Below, one piece after another: positions 1 to 12,284 of a stretch of 64,000 nt of DNA. Position 1 is the first letter of the stretch. Each line of letters opens with the position of its first letter. The position numbers were made by a program, and so were the translations under genes. Source of the stretch: Tetrahymena elliotti 4EA (taxonomy: Eukaryota > Ciliophora > Oligohymenophorea > Hymenostomatida > Tetrahymenidae); assembly GCA_000231825.2 (NCBI GenBank), contig AFXF02001633.1, positions 1 to 64,000 of the forward strand, written 5' to 3'. The notes under the pieces were generated by a model that worked only from the letters and a program-made list of their open reading frames with translations, was not told the DNA's origin and made no database searches.

Positions 1-760
1 CATTTAAATTTAAATCTTGAATATATTTATTTTTTATTTAAATTACACTAAAAAATAATTTCTATTGCATTTTTTAATACTAAGAAGCTATTTTATTTTT
101 GTTAAATCTTGTTATTATTTTCTTGTATTTATTTATTTATAAATTTAAAAAGAAATAAAACTTTCTATTAATCTTGATTTAAAATTATTTATTTATTTTT
201 TAAATTGATTTAAATTCATTTAATTTTAATTTTTTATTTCTTATTAATTATTTTATTAATAACATTAATTAATAGTTTAAAATGTTAATGTTACATTTAA
301 AGTTATTTTTTTATTTTTTTAAATAAGACAACATTTTTGTTTAAAAATAAAAAAAAATCTAACCTAAATATCTCTTTTTTGATAAGAAAATTTTGTTTTA
401 TTTAATTTATTTGATTTTTTTGACAATCAATATCATAAAAATTTTGTTTTTCAATAAAAACTTTTGAAATATTCAAAAAAAAAAATTATTCGTAAAACAA
501 TGAATAACCTATAAATAAATAAAATGCTTAACTATTATTTTAAATATATTTTTAACATCAATAGAAAGAGTAATTAATTCAAACTTTAAATTTATTAATT
601 TTTTGTATATAATTGGTAATAAAGTTAAATAATAAAATAATTTCCATGAACAAAATTTTAACTTTTAGTTTATTTAAAGATGTCAAAATAAACATAAAAG
701 AATATAGATTTATTTATTATATACAAGTAAATTATATAATTTTAAATATTTTTTTGTTTA
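1..760. other. AT-rich intergenic DNA
   Basis: Downstream flank of the minus-strand methyltransferase gene. It is extremely AT-rich with homopolymer A/T runs. I see no long ciliate-code frame and no RNA gene. The stretch at 613-760 that stays open in the standard code has the composition of noncoding DNA. Confidence 0.7.
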
Positions 761-2049
761 TCATAATTCATTTCCAATTGAAACCCAATTATCATGTAAA
801 TTGTTTCTTCTGGCAAATATTTCTAAATAATTTCCTAATATTTAATAAAAAAAATTAATATAATATAAAGTGAATGTTTGTAATACCATTAGGACAAAGT
901 TAATTTATATATTGATAAATTTCTTCTGGCTTTTAACTTTAACCTCTTCTTTCACTAAAAATTACATCACTAGCAATATTCTTTTTAAATCTGCCATTAT
1001 CAACATCACCCTTTTATTTAAATTGTAAAACTAACTAAGCATACATCTAAACTAATTATTCTTACCTTAACTCCTATTAAACAACTTTCCTTTGCATGTT
1101 ACAAGTAGAATCCGTGACCTTTTGCAATTTTACCATTAACAGTCTTTTTAACCCATGTTATTTCATCAACTAATTTATAACCCCAATTTTCTATCATCTT
1201 AATTGTTACTCTGTTTTTAAAATTTTATATTTCTTAGTAAATAATTTGTTACTTTATTTATATTAGTATTTACCTGTATTTTGCATTAATTGCCCAAACA
1301 AAAATGAATCCATCTTACTAAAGAGATTAAATAGGCATATTTTAAATTTTTTCATCTGAAAGGGAATCATAAGCAATGGCTACACCTCTTGAAGGTTAAG
1401 AAGAAGAAAGTTACCAAGGAGGATCCATCATAATAACATCAAACATTTTACCAGCGTGTCTCATTTAGGCATCTATTAAACCTTAGAAATTGAGTTTTGT
1501 GACATCAGAGCAAATTGGAATAGAATTATCAGGAACCATGCTTCTTTTTCCATTAGCTATTTCATTTTGCTCTTTGAAAAATAATTATTTGTAATGAAGT
1601 ATTCTTTTTTCAATATCTTGTAACAAACTTTAGAGGCCTTTTTTTGATTTTGGTAATCTATCTAAGTAGTCATCTTCTTAAGTTGAAGCATCTTATTGCT
1701 AATCATCTTCAGATCCAACTCCATTCTTTTAAGGAGATAAGCCTTCTTCTTCCTCAACAATTTTTTCTTCATCATTTTATTTTTATGCTTTAGTATTTTT
1801 TTTAGGTGCTACTGATGGTTTTGCTTTTGTTTTTTATTAAAAAACAACTAATTCAGATCCATTTTAAGTTTATCTCTTTTTGTATGGCTTTTTTGATTTG
1901 TTCAAAGACTTTTAATCATAGTCTTCATCGCTCTATTCACCATTTTCATTATCTTCTAAAAATTCTTGATCCAATTTATTTTTAATGTGATCTAAAATGG
2001 AATCTGACTTTCTGGGACGTAATCCCTTTTTATTAACTGCTTTTGACAT
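761..2049 (-). CDS. MTA1: MTA1/AMT1, MT-A70-family DNA N6-adenine methyltransferase
   Basis: Four exons (2049-1274, 1210-1066, 1010-887, 834-761) join to 372 residues with consistent phases. The start is ATG at 2049 and the stop is TGA at 761-763. The N-terminal ~150 residues are charged and Gln-rich. The catalytic MT-A70 domain follows, with VIMMDPPW placing DPPW at about residues 209-212, then GFIFVWAIN, a VDEITWVKKT stretch, and a C-terminal EIFARRNN segment after the last intron. From memory the protein matches Tetrahymena MTA1 along its length, including the size. That enzyme is the S-adenosylmethionine-dependent catalytic subunit of the nuclear MTA1 complex (with MTA9 and DNA-binding partners p1/p2), which places 6mA at ApT sites in the macronucleus. 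The partner genes are not in this window. It is divergent from the LRR gene across a 0.7-kb gap. Confidence 0.95.
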
Positions 2050-2749
2050 TTTGAATTTGATAATTATATCTTGCAAATTTAATTTAATTATGTAAAAATC
2101 TTAACAAAAAATTTTTAAATTGCTACTTTAGCAGTTTAATATAAATTTCTTTTCATTTTGCGCAATAATTAATCTTTTCTTGAATATCAAATCACAAGCT
2201 TTCTTCATATTACAATTTGGCGCAACACCCGCCTATTTTGATTTTACTCGATATATTTAATTCAACGAAAATATCTAGTAGAATCACCAAAAAGCTTAAA
2301 TTTAACAACACTAAATTCTTATCTAAAAAATATATTAGCTTAATTTCTAACATTTTTTTCTTTTCAACAAAAAATTTAACATTTTAAAAATAATTTTTAT
2401 GGTAAATCTATTCATTAAATTCTTTAAGTATCTAATCAAGTAATATAGTTCCATAAATTTTTGGTTGAAAATAGAATTTTAAGCGCCTATTTGAACAATC
2501 TTTATCATAAAACAGAATTAAATAAATTTTAACTGTTTTGCTTTAATCTAAGATTTTTTAAAGTAAATTTCAACACTAATAAAATTGAATCTTAAAACAA
2601 AAAAAATAAAAAAAAGTCATGAAATAAATCAAATCATACACTAAATTATAAGATGTAAATATATGATAATGACACCAAATAATGTCTGAATATATTTTTT
2701 TTGAAAAAAGTTTTTAAATAGCTTTTCATCTTCTCTTACTGATCTGAAA
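2050..2749. promoter_or_regulatory. Divergent intergenic region (MTA1 / LRR gene)
   Basis: About 700 bp lie between two diverging genes and so must carry both 5' regions. Just upstream of the MTA1 start, 2150-2280 is visibly less A/T-pure than its surroundings (cgcaat, ggcgcaacacccgcc). No factor-binding motif can be named. The undetermined 5' exon of the LRR gene may also lie here. Confidence 0.5.
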
Positions 2750-5700
2750 ATGAATCTCATGTAACTTTAAATTTTACTTGATTAATAATTATTTGTTTTA
2801 GATTTATTTTTTTAATTTTAAAATAAATTTAATGTTTTTAAAAATTATAATAGAGGAGAAATTATTAAAAAAGAAGAAGTTTTAAAATTTGTTGACACTT
2901 TAAAAAATTGTTCCTCCCTATCATTTTTGGATCTTAACTTTTTGTAAAAACCATCAATTTTTATAAAATAGATACATTTTCTATCTATAAATTATTTTTT
3001 TTTGTCAGAAATGGTATTATATATTTTTCATAAGAAAAATTTTATTTTTGTGTTAAATTTAATAATTTAATTCTAATTGTAATGAATAAATAAAATTATT
3101 TATTTTTTGTGATAGATGGTGTAATTTGAGCGAAGAGATCTTTTAATTATTGGGCTCTGCTTTAGCAAACTGCTTAAAGCTCTCAGTATTAGAATTGGAG
3201 ATTGGGTATTAATATTTATTTTATACTAAATTTAACATAAATATTAAAATAAAACAAAATAAATTTAAATTTTCCCTTATTTTTTTTATAATTTAAAGGT
3301 TAAAAAAATCTAACTAATTTTTGAACTTAACATCTTTCTCTTTTTACTATTTTAAAAGATTATCAATAAAATTCTTATTAAAATTTTATTTATAGGTGCA
3401 CTAATATTGGACCTAGTGGAATAGCAATCTTCTCTTCTGAATTCTAAAAGTGTGTATCCCTCTCAGATTTATATTTATCTCTAAAGTAAATTTAATTAAT
3501 TTCATTTAGTTTTAGATTAAAAATTAAAAAATTTTGTGTAAAAATTCAGAGATTTCTGAAGCTTTTTTGTATTTTTTTTGAATAAAAATTAAATTTATTT
3601 TTTATTGCCTAATCAATTCAAATAAAATAAAAAGTTCAAATCAAATTGGTGATGAAGGTTTATCAACTTTTAGTAAATCAATTTAAAAGTTTACTGATAT
3701 GGTAAATTTAGAACTCAGAATAGTGTAAAATAAACTATTTATTTTCTTACCCTTTAAAGTATTCATATTTTAATTAAAAGGAGATGCAATATTAAAGATT
3801 AAGGGGTAATAGATTTGTTCTCTGTCTTATCAAATTTCACTAAACTTGAAACACTAAAACTCCAGCTTTCGTAAATGAACTCATTAACTTAAATGTTTTA
3901 GCTATTAACAAAATTGATCATTAAATATAAAAAATAAATATAATTTATTTAGAAAATTCAGCTTTTTAATTATCTTTCAATTATCTTAATTTAAGAGAAA
4001 ATAAATTGGGATCAAACAGCTTATTTAATCTTGGAAACTCCTTTGCCAATTTAACTTAACTTTCTACTTTGAGTTTGAATTTTGGGTAAATTAATATTTT
4101 TTGGAAATATTTGATTTTTTACTTTTGAATATATTTTAACTTATTTTAGTGCGAATTAAATAGGATTATAGGGAGTCTAATATTTAGGTGCCTTGCTTGA
4201 AAATTGTTTAAGTTTATCAAATTTAAATATTGATCTTTTGTAATTAAATTAAATAAATTATTATTTATTAAATTTAAATAAATTAATAGAGGTAACCAAA
4301 TATCTGATAAAGGTGTTGCTGATTTATTTTCTTCTTTGGAAAATTTAATTAATCTATTTAGTTTAGGAGTTGGATTAGGGTAATTAATAGGTTTATATTA
4401 TGTTTAAAAATATTTTAAAGATTAGAGATTTTGTTTTTTAAAAATAAATCAAGAAATAATATTTTATTATATTATTAATTATTTTAGCTTCTACTTTTTA
4501 ATTTTTTAAAAAACACTAATTAAATAATAGAGACAATAGTTTAGGAGTGTAAAGTACTTCTTATATTGGCTAAAGTATTACTAAATTAGCTCAACTAACA
4601 GGATTGTCTTTAGAATTAATGTAGTTACTTTTTTAATTTTTTGAAAATAAAAGTTGAATATTAACTAATTAATTTATAGATGGAATAAAATTGGTGATGA
4701 AGGCTTACAAATTTTATGTAAGAATTTAGCTAAATCTATCAAACTAAAAACGCTATTCTTAGGGTTAAAGTAAATTATCTATTTATCTAATTATTTAAAT
4801 GATTATTTTTATTCTTTTTGTTAAAAATTTATAATATATAAAGTTAAAATAATATTAGCTATAAGGGTATTTTAAGTATGGCTTGTCTAGCAGCTTGTAC
4901 TAATCTAAAAAAATTTTCTCTTAATCTAAGGTAAAAGGGCAGAAATTTATTTTCTTATTTATTTATTAATTTATTATAAATTTAAAATTGATTAAATACA
5001 GAAAAAATGAAAAACTTAAAATTATGTTTAATTGAATGTTGAAAAATAATATTATTATTGTAGGCCTTTTAATTTTTTAAAAATAATAATATTATTTTTA
5101 CATTCATAAAAGATAAAATAAAATTCAATCAACTGGTGCTTAAATCTTAGGATCCGATTTATCGAAGTTTACAAATCTCAAAGAATTAAATCTTTTACTT
5201 TAGTATTAATTTTTTAAATTTGTTAAAATCATTTATTAATAATAATTTAAAGTATGAATGAATTAAACAGCGATGGGGTAGAAAATTTAATTATTAATTT
5301 ATCAAAATCCACTTCTCTCTCAGATTTAACCCTAGACTTAAGGTAAATTTTAGAGTTTTTAATATTCTTTCAAAAATTTTATTGTTAAATAATAATGTAA
5401 AATTAAGCTTTTTCAAAAGATTAAATTTTATTTACTTCAAACATTAAAAAATAAGTAGTTTTCTAGCTTTTATTTATTTTAAAATCTTTTTTGTAAAATA
5501 AAAAGAGGAAATAACATTGGTGATAATGAGCTGTCAAAATTAAATTTGTAAAACTCTAAAATAAAAAGGTTAACGTTTGAAATAAGGTAAATATTGATTT
5601 AGAATATCAATTCTTTCATTCTATCAATATAGTATTAATAAAATGGGTCCTTAAAGTTTTTCCTCTTTTGCTTCTGGTGTGCTATCATCTTCTATACTTT

Positions 5701-6638
5701 ATTATATTTAAATAGAACTAAGGTAATTTTTTCCATCTCAAACCTATTACAAATATTAACTTTTTTTTACTCCAAATTTTAATTTTAGTATCTTTTATGT
5801 TTAAAAATTATTTTTAAATTTTATCTTTTAATCACTACTTTTAATAAAATTTCCAAATAAAACATTGTTAGTGATTCGCCAATTGGGAAATAGGGCATTC
5901 AAGGTCTAAGCTCTAGTTTAATTAACTGTATTAATCTATAAACCATAGATATAACTCTTGTGTAAAAACTTTTATTTAACTAATAAGAATTATTTCAAAC
6001 TAATAAATAATTTCTTGTTAAAGTTGAAAATATATTGAAAAGTTATTTTATTAAATAAACTAGAACAAGTTATCTAATAAATTTTAAATCTAATTAATTA
6101 ATAATTTCTAATTAAATAAAATTCATAATGATTAAATTTACAAATAATTTTTTATTAATCTATGTTAAAATATCAATAGAAAATGCCAAATAGGCAATGA
6201 AGGTGCAGCTATTTTAGGTAGTGCATTGCCATATTGCAATAATCTTAACACTTTGTCACTCTAAATTGCGTAATTTTTAATAATTATTATTTTAATTTGT
6301 TAAATATTTAAATAATTAAAATTCTTAAATCCAAAAGAATTTTATTCAAAACTTTTAAAAAAGGTAAAATGATATTTCTGATGAAGGGGTATCAGGTTTG
6401 ATTTAAAGTATTGCTTTATGCAAAAAAATTTATCATTTAAGCCTCTTCCTTGAGTAAATATTTGTTTTATTTAAAATATTGCATTTTTATTTTAATAAAT
6501 TGAATATGTTTTCTTTTAATTTAATTTTTTTTTAATTATTTCAAAAGAAATAATGAAATAAGCTTGGAAACTTAAACTTAATTCAATAACAAAGTTCATA
6601 AAATTAAGAAATTAGTTTATAGATGCCTCTATTTTTGA
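2750..6638 (+). CDS. Leucine-rich-repeat (RNI-like) protein, about 20 exons
   Basis: Nineteen successive exons were read between 2854 and the TGA at 6636-6638. Each encodes one ~28-30 residue repeat of the type x-N-x-I-G-D-E-G...L...L..L.L, for example NKIGDEG, NNIGDNE, NQIGDEG and CQIGNEG. Exons start near 2854, 3116, 3398, 3642, 3782, 3998, 4150, 4292, 4534, 4682, 4845, 5112, 5253, 5505, 5631, 5870, 6181, 6363 and 6550. Every intron examined interrupts the codon after its second base. This is the ribonuclease-inhibitor class of LRR, normally a curved protein-binding solenoid; the partner is unknown. The 5' end is unresolved. A short exon ending at 2760 (SLTDLKMNL) fits as the end of a preceding repeat, and ATG 2750 is only a placeholder start. 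The last exon diverges into a basic tail. Confidence 0.8.
5034..5105. repeat. Imperfect inverted repeat inside an LRR-gene intron
   Basis: The left arm at 5034-5059 (gaatgttgaaaaataatatt...) is the reverse complement of the right arm at about 5082-5105 (...aatattatttttacattc), with a two-base deletion and a ~22-nt spacer containing taggcctttt. It could fold into a long hairpin in the intron between two repeat exons. It may be a small inverted element or simple AT palindromy. Confidence 0.55.
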
Positions 6639-7400
6639 TAAGATAATAACTTTGTGAAGATTATGATTTATTTTCTGAATAATTCCTGTTAAATATTGTC
6701 TAATGCGGCTTTTATATTTTAATTAAAAAATTTTATGATTGATGAGTTGAATAAATATATTTATAAAATCTATTCAAAATTATCAACGAATTAGGTTTTT
6801 TTTAAAAAAATAATATATGTTAAAGTTAATTAAAAGTTAATATTTTGCTAAAAGTAATTTCAGTTTAAAACTATTATTAAAATTAAAATGTTTATTTCCT
6901 TTCTCAAATAATCAAAAAAATTACAAATAAAAATTTCTGTTTTTTCTACTTGTATCTTTAGCTTTAATATAATGCTTCTAGTAACATCTTAAATTGAAAC
7001 TATAATAGCACAAAAAAAGGGGTTAAAAAAGATCTTAAATTGTAATGAAGGTATTTATTTAGCATAAATGATTTTTTCTTGATAAAAATTTGTTAGTTTA
7101 TGATAAAAATATTTACTAATATGAGAATTACAAATATATTTGTAATTTTGATTGATTAGAAATCTACACATTAATCACTATATTCGTTGGAAATAATAAT
7201 TTTGATAGATTTTGAATTTACATGACTGATTAAGATACCAGAAACTTAAATTAATTTGAAAATAGTTAGTTATTAATCAATCAATGAAATACAATTTAAC
7301 AGCAAATATTTTTTGAATTTGATAAATTAAATAGTATTATTAATCAATCAATAACAATATAGTTTGTATTTGCTAATTTATTATTAACATTTGGTTAACT
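6639..7400. other. Intergenic region with palindrome and direct repeat
   Basis: Spacer between two same-strand genes. It contains a perfect 22-bp palindrome centred at 7136-7137 (aattacaaata/tatttgtaatt). It also has two copies of tattaatcaatcaat, at 7271-7285 and 7338-7352, within 130 bp of the next start codon. No coding frame is visible. Confidence 0.6.
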
Positions 7401-10400
7401 ATGAAAGGAACTTTTTAAAGAAGAAACATAAAAGCAGTTGCTTTGCAATAATAATAGACACCTTATAATTTAGTTAATAGCAGCAATTACAATAGCTTAA
7501 ATAACTCAGCTGTTTCATATGCTAAACCTCCAAATGAGAATAATTCTGCTAATAAATCTAATTCTCTAGATAGATATGCTAATACAAATGCCTAAAGTTA
7601 AATAATAAATCAGGATATTTCAAAAAAGGAAATCAATGTAGATTTTAATTAGCTAAGATAAGATATTTCTAACTCAATAAAAATACTTTCAAGCCCAATT
7701 TGTGAGAGATCTTTTTTAGATGACTCTCAAAAGATATAGTTGAAGAATAGTAGCAGCAACGGGTAAATATCAGCCTTCAATGATGGACTAAATTAATAAT
7801 AACAACATTTGAAATATGAAAGCAACTTAAATTAACAGAATCAATAAAAGTAGAGTTAAAAATATGATTATTAATCCTACAATGATACCCCAAAAGTAGA
7901 TTATTAAGATTACCACTCTAGAGAATAAAGTTATGAAGATAGAGTGCGAAATTAAAAGGATTATTAATACAATAAAAATACATTTTAACCATCTACTTCA
8001 AAGTAAAGCTTAAAATAAATAGTTAATTAATCATATAATCCTGGTATTACTCAAAAGTACATATCTCCAATACCAATATCGAATAGTCCTATTGATAGTT
8101 CATTATTCAAAGAAAATAATAGCTATTCAAATATACAAAAGTAATAATAATAATTGAATTAATCCTATAGTTATTATTCAAATTAACCATCAGCTCAAAA
8201 ATATTAAGATGCAGCTCGAAATGCTTCCTTTGATTTAGGAAGAACAGAAAAAATTTATGCTGATAAACCATTTTCTTATCAACCTCTTAGGTAGCTAAAT
8301 ACTCAAGATGTTTTCATTGAAAAAAAGACAGAGAGGAGTAATTAAAATTAAGGATCATCCTTTTTAGAAAACTATTATACTAATCTTTAATCTTAAGCAA
8401 TATCACATAGATAAACAGGCAATTAGAGCTCTTAAAGAAGTAATTATTAATAATAGAGTTATTCAGATAGTATAAACTAGTTAAAAAATAATAATGCTCT
8501 TAGAACAAGCAATAGTAGTACTTCTACACTAAAGAATTTTTCATTTTAAGTATAACTAAATTCTATGAACAACTTCAATAATAATAAAGAAAATATTGTT
8601 GATGATAACTTTTTCAACTTTTAATCAAGCTTAAAATCAAAGTAGAACACTCATTAATCTCAGGAGGATAATTTCATCAATTCCTCATAAAATTTTGAAT
8701 TTTAAAAGCAAAATTAAATGAATAATTAAAAATTAAATCATAATAATTCATTTTCATCAGCTAACTATGTAAACTCACATGCTTAAACAGCATAATCTTC
8801 AAGGAGAGAAGGAATTAATGAGTTTTTAAATGATTTACATATTGGATATGATTAAAAAAGCAAATAGCAATCTTAATAGTAATAGCAGCAGCAGCAGTAG
8901 TAGTAGTAGTAGTAGCAATAACTGCTATTTACACACATTCAATTATCTGATGATAAGAGCAATGAATAAAACAAGTAATCAATTTAGACTCCTCAATTGT
9001 TTGAACCTTCAGAACAAAATTTTTAGAATACTGAAAATTAGATAAGTAGGAGCTAGAGTAGATCTAGTAGTGTATATGATAGGATGAAAGACTCAGAAAT
9101 CAAAGAATTAAAATCAGTTTTAAATGATTCAAACCAATAAGTTAAAGATTTACTTAAAGAAAATAGAAAACTGAATGATAAATACTAAAGTGTTAATGAA
9201 GAGCTCATTAAAACTTAGCACAAGTTAGAAAATTTGTAAAATCATTATTAAGAACTTTAGTTAAAGTTTCATACAGAGAAAGCTGATAATTTAAAATAAA
9301 CAGATTTATAAAAAAAATACAATGAGTTATCACAAAAATATGAAGATTGTTTTGAGAATAATAAGTTACTAATAGAAAAAATAACAAAAATTAACTAATA
9401 AGCTGATGAAAAGGTTAACAAATTTGAAGTTAAATATGAAGCTTAAACTGAAAAGTTAGAAAAAGCTCTAGAAAAAATTGATTAACTGACTATAAAAAAC
9501 ACTGAGTTGATGGTTTCATCATAAAAAGAAAAAGAGCATCTACTTTCCAAACTCACAGAAGTAAAGGAAAAAAATGAATTAGATTAAAAAGATAAATAGT
9601 AGTTGAGATTAGAACTCCAAGAAGAAAAGAAGGTTGGAGCTGAAGTGAGATTTATCAGAACTTAGTGTGAAATGTATGAAATTCAGTTAAAGGAAAAAGG
9701 AGAGCTTATAGAATAGCTATAAAAGCAAATTTTAGAGAAAACCAAGTAAATAGATATATTAAATACCTCAATTTTAGAGAACATGACTTAATTGTAGGAA
9801 ATTTAGACTGAAAATAAAAGAAAAGAAATTGAGTTGAAAGCCTAACAGAGTAAGTTAATTTAAGAGAATTAGTAATTATAGGAGAATGTAGAAATTTATA
9901 GAGTAGAGAAAGAAACTCTTAATTCAAAACTATTAAGATTGACATCAAATATGGATGAAATAGAAGCTATAAGAAACGAAAATACTGATCTAGCTTAACA
10001 ATTCAAGGAAATGTATTAAGAAAATGAAAAACTGTTAAACGCTTTAAAAGAAAAAGATATAGAAAGAGAAGAAATTGATCACTTGTAAAGCTTATTATAA
10101 TCTGTAACATAAAAGAATGAAAATCTACAATAGTAAAATTAATTAATCAATTAGTAACTTTAAGATGCAACAAGCGAGATAATGAGTCTTCATTAGCAAA
10201 GTAAATTTATAGAAAAGTAGCTTAAAGATGCTTAAATTGCTTATGATGAGTTGAAGTCTAATTCTTTATTATAAAGTAGAAAAGAAGAAGAGTTTAACGA
10301 ATGCTAAGAATAAATGAAGAATTACAAATAAAAATATACATCTTTGAAATAGCGTTAGCTGATAGATGCAGAAAAGCACCAATAGTTTGTAAATAAATTT

Positions 10401-10874
10401 TAAGAACTTGAAAAGAGTTATGACCACCTACTAAAAGAATACAATGAAATATAAGATACCAAATAGCAAATATCTTAGCTAAAGCAAAAAGTAAATGAAT
10501 AAAATTAAAAGTTAGAAGAAATGCAAATAGTTGCCCAATAAAATTCTCAAAACGAATAGATGCTACTCAATTTATAACAAATTATATAGTAGTAAGAATA
10601 GGCTATTAATAATTTGAATAATGAAAGATAAAATATGCTTAATAATAATTAGTTCAAATAGCAAATAAATTAAATGTAATAAGAGACCTAGAACCTTGTT
10701 TTTAAATTAACTGAAAAAGCAAAAGAAAATGAATACCTCAAAATGTAAATCATGAATTTTAATCAAACAGATGGCATAGTTAATGAGCTCAAATCTAAAC
10801 TTCAACACGTTTTAAATGAAAATCAAAGACTTAATTCCATACTCTATGAGAGATGTAAGAATCCATGGAATTGA
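7401..10874 (+). CDS. Gln/Asn-rich coiled-coil protein, 1157 aa
   Basis: One uninterrupted ciliate-code frame runs from ATG 7401 to TGA 10872-10874 (1158 codons including stop). Residues 1 to ~550 are low complexity, rich in Asn, Ser and Gln. They include a 16-residue poly-Gln tract (about Q492-507) written with TAA, TAG, CAG and CAA. From about residue 555 to the end the protein is a long Lys/Glu/Leu/Gln heptad-type coiled coil (for example KELKSVLNDSNQ, then LENLQNHYQELQ). No catalytic motif is seen. Long coiled coils of this build are common among ciliate basal-body, ciliary and cytoskeletal proteins, but I cannot assign a family. It converges with the gene at 11390-12250. Confidence 0.88.
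8874..8921 (+). repeat. Poly-Gln microsatellite (TAA/TAG/CAG/CAA)
   Basis: Sixteen consecutive Gln codons lie in frame with the surrounding gene: TAA and TAG alternate, then four CAG, six TAG, CAA, TAA. In the +1 frame the same bases read as poly-Ser, which gives a misleading short ORF in the standard code. Confidence 0.9.
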
Positions 10875-11389
10875 TTTTTCATCTCTCTAAAACTTCAATG
10901 TATTTTTATTTCTTTATTTTAAATAAAATGTTTGTATTTTTTTCAATTAAAACTATTAATCCACTTTTGCTAATTTCTGCAAATCCATTCTCTCTTAATT
11001 CAAGAAAAAAACAAAGTAATGTCTAAATAAATTTAATTTACACTTGAGAAATAAAAATTAAATAACCTTTTAATAGTGTAATAAAAAGTTTTATATTTAA
11101 TTCTATCTTACAGATCTTTCTTTTATCAAATAAATTCAATCAATAATTTAAAAATTTTTAAATTACTTTTAACTATTTTTTTATTGTATTTGAATTATTA
11201 CATTTTTTGAAGTCAAAATAAAAAAAAATTGAAGTTTGATTATTGAAAAAATAAATTAATGATTAAAAAAAGAAATTAATTAAATAAAAATTAATAATAA
11301 TCATTCTCTTTTGTTAGTTAATTTTTTAGTAAAAAAGTTGCAATCAAAAAATGAAACAGAAATGACAGAAAAGTCGTAAAAATAATTAA
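10875..11389. other. Convergent 3' intergenic region
   Basis: About 515 bp between two converging genes, with AT-rich stretches and poly-A/T runs on both sides, as expected for two 3' UTRs. No gene is seen. Confidence 0.7.
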
Positions 11390-12250
11390 TCAATTTAATT
11401 TGTTTTGTAACTTTTACTTAATTAAAGATTTAATATCTGACATACTTTGGGCACTTTGGCTTTCTTCCCACAACTCTACTTCAATAAGATCTTTTAGAAT
11501 AAAGCCTTACCAAGTAAAAGCTTTTTTATAAATTGTTTAGAATTCATCAATAATAGAAATAATTTCTAAATCAATAGATTTAATGTCTTGATTAACTTTT
11601 CTTGCAGATATTCTAGCTATTTAATCAAATTAATCAGGATCTACACTCTAGCCTTAAGAAATTTATTATTGTTAGTATTATTGAATTAAAAGACTTTCTC
11701 TGTAATTCATCTTTTCAATAATTTTTTAGCTGATTAAGATATCATTTCTAAGATTTTCATAATGAGTATTCAGAGTTGTATAAACACCATCAAAATCTTA
11801 TTAGAAGTATTCAAGTCTTCCAACAAATTCAATTCTTTCTGAATAGCTAATATTTCTATAATTCCAAGCATCAATCAAATTTTGAATTAACTCAGTTATA
11901 TTTTCTTTTTGATTATAAGTAGCCCTTAGTTTTTCAATAAATTATTATTAAAGATAGCTTTCAAGAGCTATGTATTTGTCATAATTTTATTCATTCTATT
12001 AAATTTTAAATTCTAAGTTATGCTTCTTTTACTTCATCATTCTATCTTTTAATGAATCTCCTTCTGGTTTTTTACAAAAAGAATCACCTAATACTAATCC
12101 TTTTCCAGCAGAGCTCATTTAGTTAGCTTGTTATTATTATTATTGTTAACTATTATTACTATTAAGTCTATCTCTTGATTAATCTTTATTATTTATATCA
12201 ACGAGCTCTTATTCATTCATAGATTAATCTTGAATATTACTATTTTTCAT
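11390..12250 (-). CDS. Uncharacterised 286-aa protein with Gln runs
   Basis: A single exon starts at ATG 12250 and stops at TGA 11390-11392 (287 codons). The N-terminus is Asn/Gln-rich and contains a run of seven Gln. After about residue 50 it becomes a mostly helical, charged protein (HNLEFKIQQNEQNYDKYIA, then NLIDAWNYRNISYSERIEF), ending in a coiled region and FILKDLIEVELWEE. I recognise no family. It lies 35 bp downstream of the apparent end of the next minus-strand gene, so the two are tightly packed head to tail. Confidence 0.8.
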
Positions 12251-12284
12251 ATTTGCAATATTTTATTACTACTTTTTTTGATAT

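Noticed and set aside
8830..9045. Standard-code frame with a poly-Ser run
   Set aside because: It is the +1 shadow of the poly-Gln tract in the 1157-aa gene, whose ciliate-code frame covers the whole interval.
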